Assembly: GCF_900142645.1 (NCBI RefSeq)
Contig: NZ_FRBP01000005.1
Location: 124,001 to 188,000, forward strand
Direction of reading: 5' to 3'
DNA from: Eubacterium callanderi
GTDB taxonomy: Bacteria > Bacillota > Clostridia > Eubacteriales > Eubacteriaceae
Length of the DNA: 64,000 nucleotides
Shown here: piece after piece, positions 8,287-17,028 of the stretch
Layout of the letters: each line of letters opens with the position of its first letter
Position numbering within the stretch: the first letter of the stretch is position 1
The notes under the pieces: generated by a model
Database searches by the model: none
What the model saw: the letters and a program-made list of their open reading frames with translations, nothing else
What the model was told of the DNA's origin: nothing
Program-made: the position numbers and the translations under genes

Positions 8287-9714
8287 ATGATGAATTCAAA
8301 AATTGAAGTGCTGAGTCCAGAAGCAATGGACCGGGTACACGAAGCCAGTATGGAGATTCTGGCAAAAAAAGGGGTCATTTTTGAAAGCGAAAAGGCACGC
8401 GACCTTTTAAAAAAGGCCGGCTGCAAGGTAGAGGGCGAGATTGTTTTCTTTCCAAGGGCTCTGGTCGAGGCTTCTGTTAAACAGTGTCCCTCCACCTTTA
8501 AGCTTCAGGCCATGGACGATGCCAAAAGCGTCAATTGTGGCGCGCAGCTGTCGGTCCACCCGGCAGGGGGAGAGGTTTTCGTTTCAGATCTGAAACAGGG
8601 ACGGCGGGCTCCTCTCTTGAAGGACTTTGCCAATATGCAGAAGGTTTACCATGCCTGTGAGAACATTCCCATTGCCGGCTACCAGCCCATGAGCCCGAGC
8701 GATGTTCCCCAGCGTTATAAAGGAATGTACATGACCTATGAATCCTTTAAACACTGTGACAAACCGCTTCTGGCGCCTATGGAACTGGACTCCATCGCCG
8801 AAAAGGAAGAAAACCTCCGGCTGTACGAGGTGGCCTTTGGGAAAGAGGGCTTTTGCCAAGATCACTATGTGACCTGGCATGCAGTCTGTCCAAATTCTCC
8901 GCTGTACTATTCCGAGTTTGCCTGCGAGGGCATCGAGGTTTACGCCGCCTGGAACCAGCCGGTTTCCATTGTATCTGCTCCTATGTCCGGCATCACCTCG
9001 CCGGTATTCCTGTATTCGACGGTGGCTCTCCAGAATGCTGAGCAATTGGCCGGTCTGGTATATGCCCAGCTGATCAAGCCCGGTGTTCCGGTTATCCTGT
9101 CCGCATCCCTGACCTACGGTAATCTCAAATACGCCTCATGGGAATGTGCAGCACCGGATACAGCCCTCATGCTCATCGCCGCTACACAGATGTACAAGGA
9201 TTACTATCATCTGCCGGCAAGAGCCCAGACCGGTGTCACCAGTTCAAAGGCTATTGATTATCAGGCAGGGATGGAAACCATGCAGAGTTTTATCCTCACC
9301 GCACTGGCGGGCGTTACCTTAACCAGTCAGTCTGTGGGCACCCTGGAGAATCTGATGTGTACCTCTTTTGAAAAAACCGTTCTCGATGATGAACTCATCG
9401 GCCGTGTGCAGCATATATTAAAGGGAATGGAAACCACTGAGGAAACCCTGGCCCTTGATGAAATTTACGAAGCGGATTTCCGCGGCGATTTCATGACCAA
9501 TGACAGTACGCTGGACTACTGCCATGATGATTGGCAGCCAACCGTCTCTGACTGGGAAAGTTATGAACAATGGGAAAAGAACGGAAGCCCAGACCTCATT
9601 GAGCAGGCCAGCAAACGCGTTCAGAAGATCTTAGATGAAGCGCCGGAGATGGTCGTTGACCCAGCGGTAGAGGCGGAAATGAAAAAATACATGAAGATGG
9701 TGGAAGCGCGCTAA
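8287..9714 (+). CDS. MttB-superfamily (non-pyrrolysine) quaternary amine:corrinoid methyltransferase
   Basis: This 475-residue protein belongs to the trimethylamine methyltransferase (MttB) superfamily. It would transfer a methyl group from a methylated amine to Co(I) of the partner corrinoid protein. The frame is open throughout with no internal amber codon, so it is a non-pyrrolysine member like the glycine betaine (MtgB), proline betaine (MtpB) or carnitine (MtcB) demethylases. The operon order is methyltransferase, DMT transporter, pterin methyltransferase, corrinoid protein. That supplies uptake, both transfer half-reactions and the methyl carrier. ATG 8287 has a near-ideal ribosome site; a second ATG follows immediately. 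The family is confident; the substrate cannot be read from the sequence. Confidence 0.9.
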   Translation: MMNSKIEVLSPEAMDRVHEASMEILAKKGVIFESEKARDLLKKAGCKVEGEIVFFPRALVEASVKQCPSTFKLQAMDDAKSVNCGAQLSVHPAGGEVFVSDLKQGRRAPLLKDFANMQKVYHACENIPIAGYQPMSPSDVPQRYKGMYMTYESFKHCDKPLLAPMELDSIAEKEENLRLYEVAFGKEGFCQDHYVTWHAVCPNSPLYYSEFACEGIEVYAAWNQPVSIVSAPMSGITSPVFLYSTVALQNAEQLAGLVYAQLIKPGVPVILSASLTYGNLKYASWECAAPDTALMLIAATQMYKDYYHLPARAQTGVTSSKAIDYQAGMETMQSFILTALAGVTLTSQSVGTLENLMCTSFEKTVLDDELIGRVQHILKGMETTEETLALDEIYEADFRGDFMTNDSTLDYCHDDWQPTVSDWESYEQWEKNGSPDLIEQASKRVQKILDEAPEMVVDPAVEAEMKKYMKMVEAR

Positions 9715-9739
9715 GAGCAGCCCCCAAGAGAGGTGAATT

Positions 9740-10744
9740 ATGTCAGCGAACAAGAAAAAGGGAATCCTGTTTGGGGTGGCCTCCGGTCTGTCCTGGGGAT
9801 TTTATACCGTGCTCCTGTACAATGTTTTAAACCTGTACGCGGGCAGCACCGGGACCGTTGATAATTTCCAGGGCTGGATTCTCATCATTACCACCGCACT
9901 GGTCATCGGTCTCTGCGACAGTGTTTTTGGACTGATCTTTGAGTGCTGCTACCTGATAAAAATTGGTGAGTTCAAGGATTACCTGAAGATATTATTCAGC
10001 AAAAGCTCTTTCGGTATTATTCCAGCAGCTTTGTTTTCCGGGCTGCTGGGCGCGATCCCGTACTCCATTGCCAGCAGTTACTCCACATCGGTGGCAGGCA
10101 CTATTTCTGCCGCATTCCCGGCCATCGGGGCCATTGTGGCCGCCATCTGGTTTAAGGAAAAACTGACAAAACTAAAATTTTTCGGCATTATCCTGTGTAT
10201 CGTGGGCACCGGCGTTATGTATGGGCTTTCCGGCGCGGGTGTTCCGATCTTTGTATACGGCATCGCTTTTATATGTGCGGTCGGCTATGCCATGGAAGGC
10301 TGCTTTGGTTATAACATGATGCGCGGAGATGTGTCCTCGACGGTATCGACGACCCTGAGAAGAACCTTCCTCCTGCTGTTATACCTGATCTTAATCATCA
10401 TTATATCAATCGCTACCAATAACTTTGGATATGTGCTCAGCCTGGTTCAATCCTTTGACATGAACATGGCGATCCCGGCCTTTGCAGGTTTGGGCGGCGT
10501 CAAAATTGCAGTGTGGATCATTCTGTTCATTGGTTCCTGCCTGGGCGGGGTATCCTACATCACCTGGTACTACAGTATGGAATACAGCGGCGTTGCCACC
10601 GCTCAGGTGCTCAATATCACCTATGGCATCTGGATCGTCATTATCCTGATGTTCCCGCCCTTTTTGGAAATGCCGGGACTCGGCACGATCCTGGGCGCGC
10701 TGGTGCTCTTTGGCGGTGCGGCTTTAGTCAGTAAGGAAAGTTAG
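9740..10744 (+). CDS. DMT-superfamily (EamA-like) transporter in the methyltransferase operon
   Basis: This 334-residue integral membrane protein has about ten predicted helices and two internally similar halves, typical of drug/metabolite transporters. It starts 25 bp after the methyltransferase behind a GAGAGGTG site and lies inside the operon, so it is the most likely carrier for the methylated amine or its demethylated product. That is unusual, because better-known betaine demethylation systems are paired with BCCT or ABC carriers. It resembles the protein at 5324 but has no cytoplasmic tail. Confidence 0.83.
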   Translation: MSANKKKGILFGVASGLSWGFYTVLLYNVLNLYAGSTGTVDNFQGWILIITTALVIGLCDSVFGLIFECCYLIKIGEFKDYLKILFSKSSFGIIPAALFSGLLGAIPYSIASSYSTSVAGTISAAFPAIGAIVAAIWFKEKLTKLKFFGIILCIVGTGVMYGLSGAGVPIFVYGIAFICAVGYAMEGCFGYNMMRGDVSSTVSTTLRRTFLLLLYLILIIIISIATNNFGYVLSLVQSFDMNMAIPAFAGLGGVKIAVWIILFIGSCLGGVSYITWYYSMEYSGVATAQVLNITYGIWIVIILMFPPFLEMPGLGTILGALVLFGGAALVSKES

Positions 10745-10770
10745 ATTTTAGAAAAGAGAAAGGAAAACGG

Positions 10771-11565
10771 ATGATTATAATAGGAGAAAAAATTAACGGT
10801 TCCATTCCCGCAGTTGGAGAAGCCATCAAAAATCGTGATGGAGAAGAAATCAGGCACCGGGCCAGGATACAATCCGAGGCCAATGCCACCTTTATCGACT
10901 GCTGCGCCTCAGTGGCGGAAGAAAAAGAAGGTGAAACCCTGAAATGGATGATCGACCTGATTCAGGAGACAACCGACGTTCCTGTCTGTGTGGACAGCCC
11001 AAGCCCCCGGGCCTGTATTGAAGGCATGAAATACTGCAAAAAGCCGGGACTCATCAACTCTGTATCCATGGAAGGGGATAAAATCGACATGATTTTTCCC
11101 GTCATCGCCAACACTGAGTGGGAATGTGTGGCGCTGCTCTGTGACGACCGTGGCATCCCAGACACGACGCTGCGGCGCATGGAGGTCTTTCACAATATCA
11201 TGGACAGAGCCGAGGCGTACAATATTGCCCCATCCAGGCTGCATATTGACCCGCTGGTGGTCACACTTTCCACCAGTGAGGACGCCTTGACCATGTTTGC
11301 ACAGTGCTGCCGTCAGATCAAGGCGGAGTACCCGGAAATCCATATCACCAGCGGCCTCAGCAATATTTCTTTCGGGCTGCCGGGGAGAAAATACGTGAAC
11401 CAGGCCTTTATGGTGCTGGCCATGGAGGCCGGCATGGACAGCGCCATTGTGGATCCGACCAACCGGGATATGATGGCCATGATCTACGCTGCCGACGCTC
11501 TGCTTGAAAATGATGAGTACTGCCTGGAATACATCGATGCCTTTAGAGAGGGCGTTATCGGATAA
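10771..11565 (+). CDS. Methylcorrinoid:tetrahydrofolate methyltransferase (MtgA/MtqA-like)
   Basis: This 264-residue pterin-binding TIM-barrel protein (DHPS/MetH-like family) begins IIIGEKINGSIP and carries VCVDSPSP, ecological hallmarks of the corrinoid:THF methyltransferase family such as the CVDSP segment and a DPL strand (LHIDPLV). It would take the methyl group from the corrinoid protein encoded next and give it to tetrahydrofolate for the Wood-Ljungdahl pathway. It lies 26 bp after the transporter and 51 bp before the corrinoid protein. Its role is secure by family and context. Confidence 0.88.
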   Translation: MIIIGEKINGSIPAVGEAIKNRDGEEIRHRARIQSEANATFIDCCASVAEEKEGETLKWMIDLIQETTDVPVCVDSPSPRACIEGMKYCKKPGLINSVSMEGDKIDMIFPVIANTEWECVALLCDDRGIPDTTLRRMEVFHNIMDRAEAYNIAPSRLHIDPLVVTLSTSEDALTMFAQCCRQIKAEYPEIHITSGLSNISFGLPGRKYVNQAFMVLAMEAGMDSAIVDPTNRDMMAMIYAADALLENDEYCLEYIDAFREGVIG

Positions 11566-11616
11566 AATGGCCATAAGTATTCAGATAAATTGATTAATAA
11601 AAAGGGAGAATAAAAA

Positions 11617-12255
11617 ATGAACGAAAATATTCAAAAAGTATCAGAAGCCATTGCAAAAGGAAAAAGAAAGCTGATCCAGGGAATTGTGCAGGAAGCCTTA
11701 GATGCCGGCTGTGATCCCATGGAAATTTTGAACACTGGGATGATCGGAGCCATGGACGCAATCGGCGAACGTTTTAAGACCGGTGAGGTCTATGTGCCCG
11801 AGATGCTCGTTGCCGCCAAAGCCATGAAACTCGGAGTAGAGGTCTTAAAGCCCCATCTGGCAAGCGGTGATGCCGCAAGCGGGGGAAAGGTCCTGATCTG
11901 CACTGTCCACGGCGATCTGCATGACATCGGCAAAAACCTTGTGTCCATGATGATCGAGAGCGCAGGCTTTGAAGTGACGGACCTTGGTGTGGATGTGCCA
12001 AAGGATAAAATTATCAAGACCCTTCAGGACAACCCGGACATTGAACTGGTGGCGCTGTCTGCCCTCCTGACCACCACTATGCCGTCGCTTGAAGAAACCG
12101 TGGCGGCCATCCGTGAAGAAGACAGCGTCAGCCATGTCAAAATTTTAATCGGCGGTGCGCCCATTACCGCTGACTTTGGCGAAGCCATCGGGGCAGACGC
12201 CTACGCTTCCGACGCCGCGTCTGCGGTGACCTCTGTTAAAGAGCTGATCGCTTAA
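11617..12255 (+). CDS. Cobalamin-binding methyl-carrier (corrinoid) protein
   Basis: This 212-residue protein has an N-terminal helical cap of about 85 residues and a Rossmann-like B12-binding domain. The lower-ligand signature is GDLHDIGKNLV (DxHxxG, His as the cobalt ligand) near residue 105. It is the standard size for MtgC/MttC-type carriers. It shuttles the methyl group between the MttB-family protein and the pterin methyltransferase. It is the last gene of the operon and is followed by a clear terminator. A reductive activator (RamA-like) is not encoded in the window. Confidence 0.94.
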   Translation: MNENIQKVSEAIAKGKRKLIQGIVQEALDAGCDPMEILNTGMIGAMDAIGERFKTGEVYVPEMLVAAKAMKLGVEVLKPHLASGDAASGGKVLICTVHGDLHDIGKNLVSMMIESAGFEVTDLGVDVPKDKIIKTLQDNPDIELVALSALLTTTMPSLEETVAAIREEDSVSHVKILIGGAPITADFGEAIGADAYASDAASAVTSVKELIA

Positions 12256-12289
12256 ACCATGTGTGTTCAATCATAATCCTTTCATAATC

Positions 12290-12337
12290 CAGAAAGCCCC
12301 GCGATTTTCCAATCTGCATCGCGGGTGCTTTCTTTTT
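12290..12337 (+). terminator. Terminator of the methyltransferase operon
   Basis: AGAAAGC-CCCGCGAT pairs with ATCGCGGG-TGCTTTCT, followed by a T-rich tail. A TATAAT-like -10 for the next gene lies at 12352-12357, with no clear -35. Confidence 0.85.
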
Positions 12338-12405
12338 ATGTGCGTGAAATGTATAATAAAAGCAGAGGCCGAAAAGCCAATGATAAAAATCGAGGAGCGA
12401 TTATT

Positions 12406-13368
12406 TTGGAAAACAACGAGTCAATCAAGAAAACGATCTTTTTTAAAAAGAAATCAAACACCATCCTCACAGCCATCCTCTGCACCTTTCTGTGGGGAAG
12501 CGCTTTTCCGGTGCTCAAGATCGGGTACCAGTGGTTCCAGATTCCGTCGGGGGATATCTGGTCCAAGATGGTGTTTGCCGGGCTGCGCTTTTTTCTTGCG
12601 GGCTTTGTGGTGCTGGCGCTCAACCGGCTTTTTAACCGGGGGGACAGGGTGCGATGGCATCCTGAATACGGCCGGTGGATCGTGGCACTGGCACTTTTGG
12701 GCACCACGGTGCAGTATTTCTTTTTTTATATCGGGGTGGGCAATACCACCGGAGTTAAAGGAAGCATCGCCGCGACAGCTGGTACTTTTCTGGTCGTGCT
12801 GCTGGCGCCATTGTTTTTTAAGCGTGATCGCCTGAACCGCAACAAGGTGCTCGGCATGGTACTGGGCTTTACCGGGATTCTGCTGACTGCTGTCAACGGC
12901 GGTACCGAGGGTCTTAATTTTGATTTCACCCTGACAGGAGAGGGATTCCTTCTCATCGCCGGACTGGGAGACGCCGGGGGTGTTCTGGTGGCCAAATACC
13001 TGTCGGACAAGATTAATCCTTTCCACTTTTCCTTTTATCAGATGGTTCTGGGCGCGCTGGTGCTCCTGGCGCTGGGCGTGGGGTTTGGTATGGCCGGCGG
13101 CGGCCTGCACCTGATCTTTACCCTTAAGGGTGTGCTGCTGCTAATTTACGCTGCCATTATTTCCGGCGTGGCCTTTTCTTTGTGGAACGTGCTGCTCCGC
13201 TATAATGAGGCCAGCGCTATCACGGCCTTTAAATTCCTGATTCCGGTATTCGGCAGTCTGCTGTCCATTCTGCTGTTACCCGGAGAATCTTTTACCGGTT
13301 TCATTCTGCTGGGGCTGCTGGCCGCGTCGCTGGGCATTTATCTGGTTAACCGGAAAGTGGGCAGATAG
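12406..13368 (+). CDS. EamA/DMT-family transporter
   Basis: This is a ten-helix drug/metabolite transporter of about 320 residues with two EamA halves (FLWGSAFPVLKIGYQW in the first helix). TTG 12406 is preferred because GAGGAG lies about 8 bp upstream. The longer frame from ATG 12325 would begin inside the preceding terminator. It is transcribed alone between two operons and is the third DMT transporter within 8 kb. Its substrate is unknown, and it is more divergent from the other two than they are from each other. Confidence 0.82.
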   Translation: MENNESIKKTIFFKKKSNTILTAILCTFLWGSAFPVLKIGYQWFQIPSGDIWSKMVFAGLRFFLAGFVVLALNRLFNRGDRVRWHPEYGRWIVALALLGTTVQYFFFYIGVGNTTGVKGSIAATAGTFLVVLLAPLFFKRDRLNRNKVLGMVLGFTGILLTAVNGGTEGLNFDFTLTGEGFLLIAGLGDAGGVLVAKYLSDKINPFHFSFYQMVLGALVLLALGVGFGMAGGGLHLIFTLKGVLLLIYAAIISGVAFSLWNVLLRYNEASAITAFKFLIPVFGSLLSILLLPGESFTGFILLGLLAASLGIYLVNRKVGR

Positions 13369-13379
13369 ATGAATAAAAT

Positions 13380-13417
13380 TTGACAAGACTTACAAAATCC
13401 GATATACTTGAATTCAA
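13380..13417 (+). promoter_or_regulatory. Promoter and palindrome of the metal-uptake operon
   Basis: TTGACA (13380-13385), a 17-bp spacer and TATACT (13403-13408) form a near-consensus promoter. The perfect palindrome TTGAATTCAA (13408-13417) overlaps the expected start site and is a candidate operator for a Fur/Zur-type or other metal repressor. That assignment is inferred from the operon's function. Confidence 0.72.
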
Positions 13418-13463
13418 TTCACAGAATTTTCTATACTGGAATACCGGACAAGGAGGGAACAGG

Positions 13464-13769
13464 ATGACGATAAGGTCTGAAAAGAAACGTGCTTTGACAC
13501 TTTTACTAGCGGCTTTTTTTGTCGTGTTCTTTTTCCTCAGCACCGCCTTCATGACAGAGGAGGCCCACCATGACTGTGTGGGCGACGGATGCCCGATCTG
13601 TATGCAGATGTCTGCGCTCCAGAACTTTTTCAAGCAGCTGGATACCGGCTCGGCCCTGGTGGCCGCTCTGCTGGTGCTGCGGCTTATTTTCCGCTGTATG
13701 ACCTTTAAATGGGACAGCTTCTTTTTAGTCACTTCGCCGGTTCGGCTAAAGGTACGGATGAACAACTGA
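13464..13769 (+). CDS. Small membrane protein with a Cys/His motif, first gene of the metal-uptake operon
   Basis: This protein of about 101 residues starts at ATG 13464, six bases after AGGAGGGAAC. It has an N-terminal hydrophobic segment, then HHDCVGDGCPICMQM (two His and three Cys, a plausible metal site), and a second hydrophobic segment near residues 65-80. I do not recognise a named family. Its position as promoter-proximal gene of a zinc/manganese importer suggests an accessory role in metal capture or sensing. The longer frame starting at 13380 lies within the promoter and is not used. Confidence 0.65.
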   Translation: MTIRSEKKRALTLLLAAFFVVFFFLSTAFMTEEAHHDCVGDGCPICMQMSALQNFFKQLDTGSALVAALLVLRLIFRCMTFKWDSFFLVTSPVRLKVRMNN

Positions 13770-13856
13770 AAAAACCTCAAGGGAGTAGCTCTGCTTATAA
13801 AAGCAGCGTATCCTTGTTTCTTTATACTCAAAATCAGAGAAAATGGAGGTTTTTTT

Positions 13857-14843
13857 ATGATAAAACAACGCTTGGCATGGTTTTTAACCATTATTTTATT
13901 AGTAGGCATGTTGATGCTGGGAGCTGCGGGCTGCCAGAAAACCAGTGAAAAAACAGACGGAAACGACGTTATCAAGGTGGTTGCCACAAATTTTCCGCCC
14001 TATGATTTCGCAAGACAGGTGGGCGGCGACAAGGTCGAGGTCACGATGCTGGTGCCCCCGGGAGCTGAGAGCCATTCCTATGAGCCCACCCCACAGGACA
14101 TTATCAAGATTCAGAACTGTGATGTGTTTATCTATGGCGGAGGGGACTCCGACGCTTGGATCGACAGTATCCTGGATTCCATCGATGCGCCCAGCATGAA
14201 GAAGATCGCCATGATGGACTGTGTGCAGCCTGTGGTGGAGGAAACTGTGGCCGGTATGGAGGACGAACATGGTCACGACCAGGACAGCAGCGAAGCCGAG
14301 CCGGCTGAAGCGCCGGAATATGATGAGCACGTTTGGCTCGACCCGCAGAACGCGGTGAAAATTGTCGAAAAAATTGACAGCACTCTGGACGAAATCGACC
14401 CGGACAACAAACAGACCTTTGACCAGAACACCAAGATATATACTGGCAAGCTCAACACCCTTGACGGGCGTTTTAAGGATATGGCAGCCGGAGCGGTCCG
14501 TAAAACCATTGTGGTGGGCGACCGGTTCCCCTTCCGATATCTAACAGACGCTTACGGTCTCAGCTACTACGCCGCCTTCCCGGGCTGCTCCACCGAAACG
14601 GAGCCCAGTGCGGCCACGGTGGCCTTCCTGATCGACGAGGTAAAAAAGGAGAGCATTCCTGTGGTGTTCCACACCGAGCTCTCAAATGAACGGATGGCCG
14701 ATTCCATTGCAGAGAGCACCGGTGCGGTAAAGCGGCAGCTGAACGCCTGCCATAACGTGACACAGCAGGACTTTGACAGCGGCAAGACCTATCTGGACTA
14801 CATGAACGAAAACGTGGACGTTCTGCGGGAGGCATTGTACTAA
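13857..14843 (+). CDS. znuA: Zn/Mn ABC transporter substrate-binding lipoprotein (TroA/ZnuA family)
   Basis: This 328-residue lipoprotein has lipobox LGAAGC (Cys26). It is a cluster A-I metal-binding protein. Candidate ligands are His73 (SHSYEPTP), His158 (YDEHVWLDP) and His272 (FHTELSN). The loop DEHGHD (about 136-141) is a short acidic/His-rich segment often seen in zinc members. The family's usual third ligand segment (SHDAFGYF-like) is replaced by GDRFPFRYL, so that His is absent and His272 may substitute. It captures metal outside the membrane for the downstream ABC components. Zinc is favoured over manganese but not proven. Confidence 0.9.
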   Translation: MIKQRLAWFLTIILLVGMLMLGAAGCQKTSEKTDGNDVIKVVATNFPPYDFARQVGGDKVEVTMLVPPGAESHSYEPTPQDIIKIQNCDVFIYGGGDSDAWIDSILDSIDAPSMKKIAMMDCVQPVVEETVAGMEDEHGHDQDSSEAEPAEAPEYDEHVWLDPQNAVKIVEKIDSTLDEIDPDNKQTFDQNTKIYTGKLNTLDGRFKDMAAGAVRKTIVVGDRFPFRYLTDAYGLSYYAAFPGCSTETEPSAATVAFLIDEVKKESIPVVFHTELSNERMADSIAESTGAVKRQLNACHNVTQQDFDSGKTYLDYMNENVDVLREALY

Positions 14844-14844
14844 A

Positions 14845-15555
14845 ATGGCACTGTTTACCTGTAAGGATGTTGCCTTTGCCTACGACGGTGTGACTGCTGT
14901 GGAGGGGCTGAATTTTGAGATCAATGCTGGGGATTACCTCGGGATTGTGGGAGAGAATGGTGCGGGAAAAAGCACCCTGATCGCCGGACTGCTGGGGCTG
15001 AAAAGCCCCGGCTCCGGCCAGATTATCATGGGGGAAGGTCTCAGGAAAAACGAAATTGGCTACCTGCCGCAAAAAAGCCCCATTCAGCGCGATTTTCCCG
15101 CCAGTGTGTACGAGGTGGTGCTCTCTGGGCGGCTGAACCGCCAAGGGTTTCGGCCGTTTTATCGGAAAGCCGATAAAAAGGCCGTAGAGATTAACCTGAA
15201 GCGGCTGGGCATTGAGGAGCTGAGAAAGCGCTGTTTCCGGGAGCTGTCCGGAGGCCAGCAGCAACGGGTTCTGCTGGCCCGGGCCCTCTGCGCCACCAAC
15301 AAGATTCTGTTACTGGATGAACCGGCCGCGGGCCTTGACCCGGTGGCCACGCGGCGGCTTTATGAGCTGGTAAAGGCGGTGAACAAAAAACTGGGGATCT
15401 CGGTGGTTATGGTGTCCCACGACATCGAAAGTGTGGTGCGCTACAACAGTCATGTGCTGCATCTGGGCGGCCGCCAGCTGTTCTACGGCACGGTGGAGGA
15501 TTACCGGCAAAGCCCGGTAGGGCGCCATTTTCTGGGAGGTGGGGAACATGCTTGA
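14845..15555 (+). CDS. znuC: Zn/Mn ABC transporter ATPase
   Basis: This 236-residue ABC ATPase has Walker A GENGAGKST, signature LSGGQQQR, Walker B ILLLDEPAAGLD and switch His in VMVSHD. It starts one base after the znuA stop codon and overlaps znuB by 8 bp, so the three are translationally linked. It energises the importer from the cytoplasmic face. Confidence 0.95.
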   Translation: MALFTCKDVAFAYDGVTAVEGLNFEINAGDYLGIVGENGAGKSTLIAGLLGLKSPGSGQIIMGEGLRKNEIGYLPQKSPIQRDFPASVYEVVLSGRLNRQGFRPFYRKADKKAVEINLKRLGIEELRKRCFRELSGGQQQRVLLARALCATNKILLLDEPAAGLDPVATRRLYELVKAVNKKLGISVVMVSHDIESVVRYNSHVLHLGGRQLFYGTVEDYRQSPVGRHFLGGGEHA

Positions 15556-16375
15556 CCTGATCCGTGAAATGTTATCCTATCCCTTTCTGGTGCGCTCGAT
15601 GGTGGTGGGGATACTGGTATCCCTCTGCGCGGCGCTGCTGGGTGTCAGTCTGGTGCTCAAGCGGTATTCCATGATCGGCGACGGCTTATCCCACGTGGGT
15701 TTCGCGGCCCTGGCCATTGCCATGGCCTTTAATTTGGCGCCCTTGTCAGTGGCCATCCCGGTGGTGGTCGTCTCCGCTTTTTTCCTGCTCCGCATCAGCG
15801 AAAACAGCAAGATCAAGGGTGACGCGGCCATCGCGCTTTTGTCTACCAGCGCCCTGGCAGTCGGGGTGGTGGTCATCTCTCTGACCACGGGCATGAACAC
15901 CGATGTGTGCAACTACCTCTTTGGCAGTATCTTAGCCATGAGTGTGAGTGATGTACGGCTCAGCATTATCCTGTCCGTTGTGGTGCTGGTACTCTTTGTC
16001 GTTTTTTACAACAAGATCTTCGCCATCACCTTTGACGAGAACTTCGCCAGGGCTACAGGCGTAAAGACTGAGCTGTACAATATGCTGGTCGCAATCCTCA
16101 CTGCGGTGACCATTGTGCTGGGCATGCGTATGATGGGAACCCTGCTGATCACCAGTCTGATCATCTTCCCGGCCCTTTACTCCATGCGGCTCTGCAAAAC
16201 CTTCCGGTCGGTCCTGATCTGCGCGTCGGTGATGTCGCTCGTGTGCTTTCTCATCGGCATGGGATTTTCCTATGTCCGGGCCACTCCCACGGGCGCCAGC
16301 ATCGTCATCGTGCACATTGTGGTGTTTGGTTTCTTCTGTCTCATTGATTTTGTGAAAGGAAAGGTAATCCGATGA
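15548..16375 (+). CDS. znuB: Zn/Mn ABC transporter permease
   Basis: This is an ABC-3 family permease of 275 residues with about eight membrane helices. ATG 15548 is used: it follows GGAGGTGGGG and overlaps the znuC end by 8 bp. The alternative GTG at 15539 lies inside that ribosome site. It forms the metal channel with ZnuC and receives substrate from the lipoprotein ZnuA. Confidence 0.93.
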   Translation: MLDLIREMLSYPFLVRSMVVGILVSLCAALLGVSLVLKRYSMIGDGLSHVGFAALAIAMAFNLAPLSVAIPVVVVSAFFLLRISENSKIKGDAAIALLSTSALAVGVVVISLTTGMNTDVCNYLFGSILAMSVSDVRLSIILSVVVLVLFVVFYNKIFAITFDENFARATGVKTELYNMLVAILTAVTIVLGMRMMGTLLITSLIIFPALYSMRLCKTFRSVLICASVMSLVCFLIGMGFSYVRATPTGASIVIVHIVVFGFFCLIDFVKGKVIR

Positions 16376-16875
16376 AAAGAAAAATATTAACGGTGCTGCT
16401 GCTGGCCGCGGTCCTGCTGTTTTCCGGCTGCTCGGCGCAGGATGGGGGCAGCGGCGCCAGCCCGCCAGCCTCTGCGCAGTCCTCAGGCATCTCGGCCAAA
16501 GGCGCGCAGGAAATCCCTGTGGATGTGGACATCACAGAGAAGATGTTTGTGGCCCAGATCAATGATATTTATCTGAACCATCAGAACTATCTGGGCAAGA
16601 CCATCCGTCTGGAGGGAATGTTCAAGAGTACAGCTAACCTGTCGACCGGGGACAGCTACCGATTTGTGTACCGCAACGGCCCGGGCTGCTGCGGTACGGA
16701 CACCATGCCAGGCTTTGAGGTGAAGGGAGATGGCAACTACCCCGAGGACAATGCCTGGGTGCGGGCCACCGGTGTGCTGGAGGAATATGAGGAGGACGGC
16801 AGGCCCTACTTCCAACTAAGGCTCAAGGAACTGGTAGTGTTGGACAAGCGTGGTCAGGAAACGGTATCGCAATAA
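16372..16875 (+). CDS. Lipoprotein with OB-like domain, last gene of the metal-uptake operon
   Basis: This 167-residue lipoprotein has lipobox LFSGCS (Cys20), then a Ser/Ala-rich linker and a compact beta-rich domain (NYLGKTIRLEGMF ... WVRATGVLEEYE) with an OB-fold-like look. A Gly-Cys-Cys-Gly element (GPGCCGTD) could bind metal. It overlaps znuB by four bases (ATGA), so it belongs to the operon. Proteins with a similar CC motif occur near metal-homeostasis genes, but I cannot name the family with certainty. Confidence 0.7.
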   Translation: MKRKILTVLLLAAVLLFSGCSAQDGGSGASPPASAQSSGISAKGAQEIPVDVDITEKMFVAQINDIYLNHQNYLGKTIRLEGMFKSTANLSTGDSYRFVYRNGPGCCGTDTMPGFEVKGDGNYPEDNAWVRATGVLEEYEEDGRPYFQLRLKELVVLDKRGQETVSQ

Positions 16876-16902
16876 ATAGGTTAAAAAAATAACTATAAGG
16901 AG

Positions 16903-16949
16903 AAAAGGGCACAGTGCCTGTTTATGAGAGCAGGCACTGTGCCCTTTTT
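16903..16949 (+). terminator. Terminator of the metal-uptake operon
   Basis: A perfect stem of about 17 bp (AAAGGGCACAGTGCCTG and its complement, loop TTTATGAGAG) ends in TTTTT. Confidence 0.93.
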
Positions 16950-17028
16950 CGCTATCGGGAAACAAAACAATGAGGTGATATTTTCTCGACTGATTGTTTA
17001 AGGAAAAATTAATATTAGTGAAATAAAT

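Noticed and set aside
8287-9714. Pyrrolysine-type MttB with an internal amber codon
   Set aside because: The frame is open along the full family length, so no UAG recoding is needed.
12263-12835. 190-codon frame after the corrinoid gene
   Set aside because: It overlaps the terminator and a well-supported EamA transporter frame; the protein is low-complexity.
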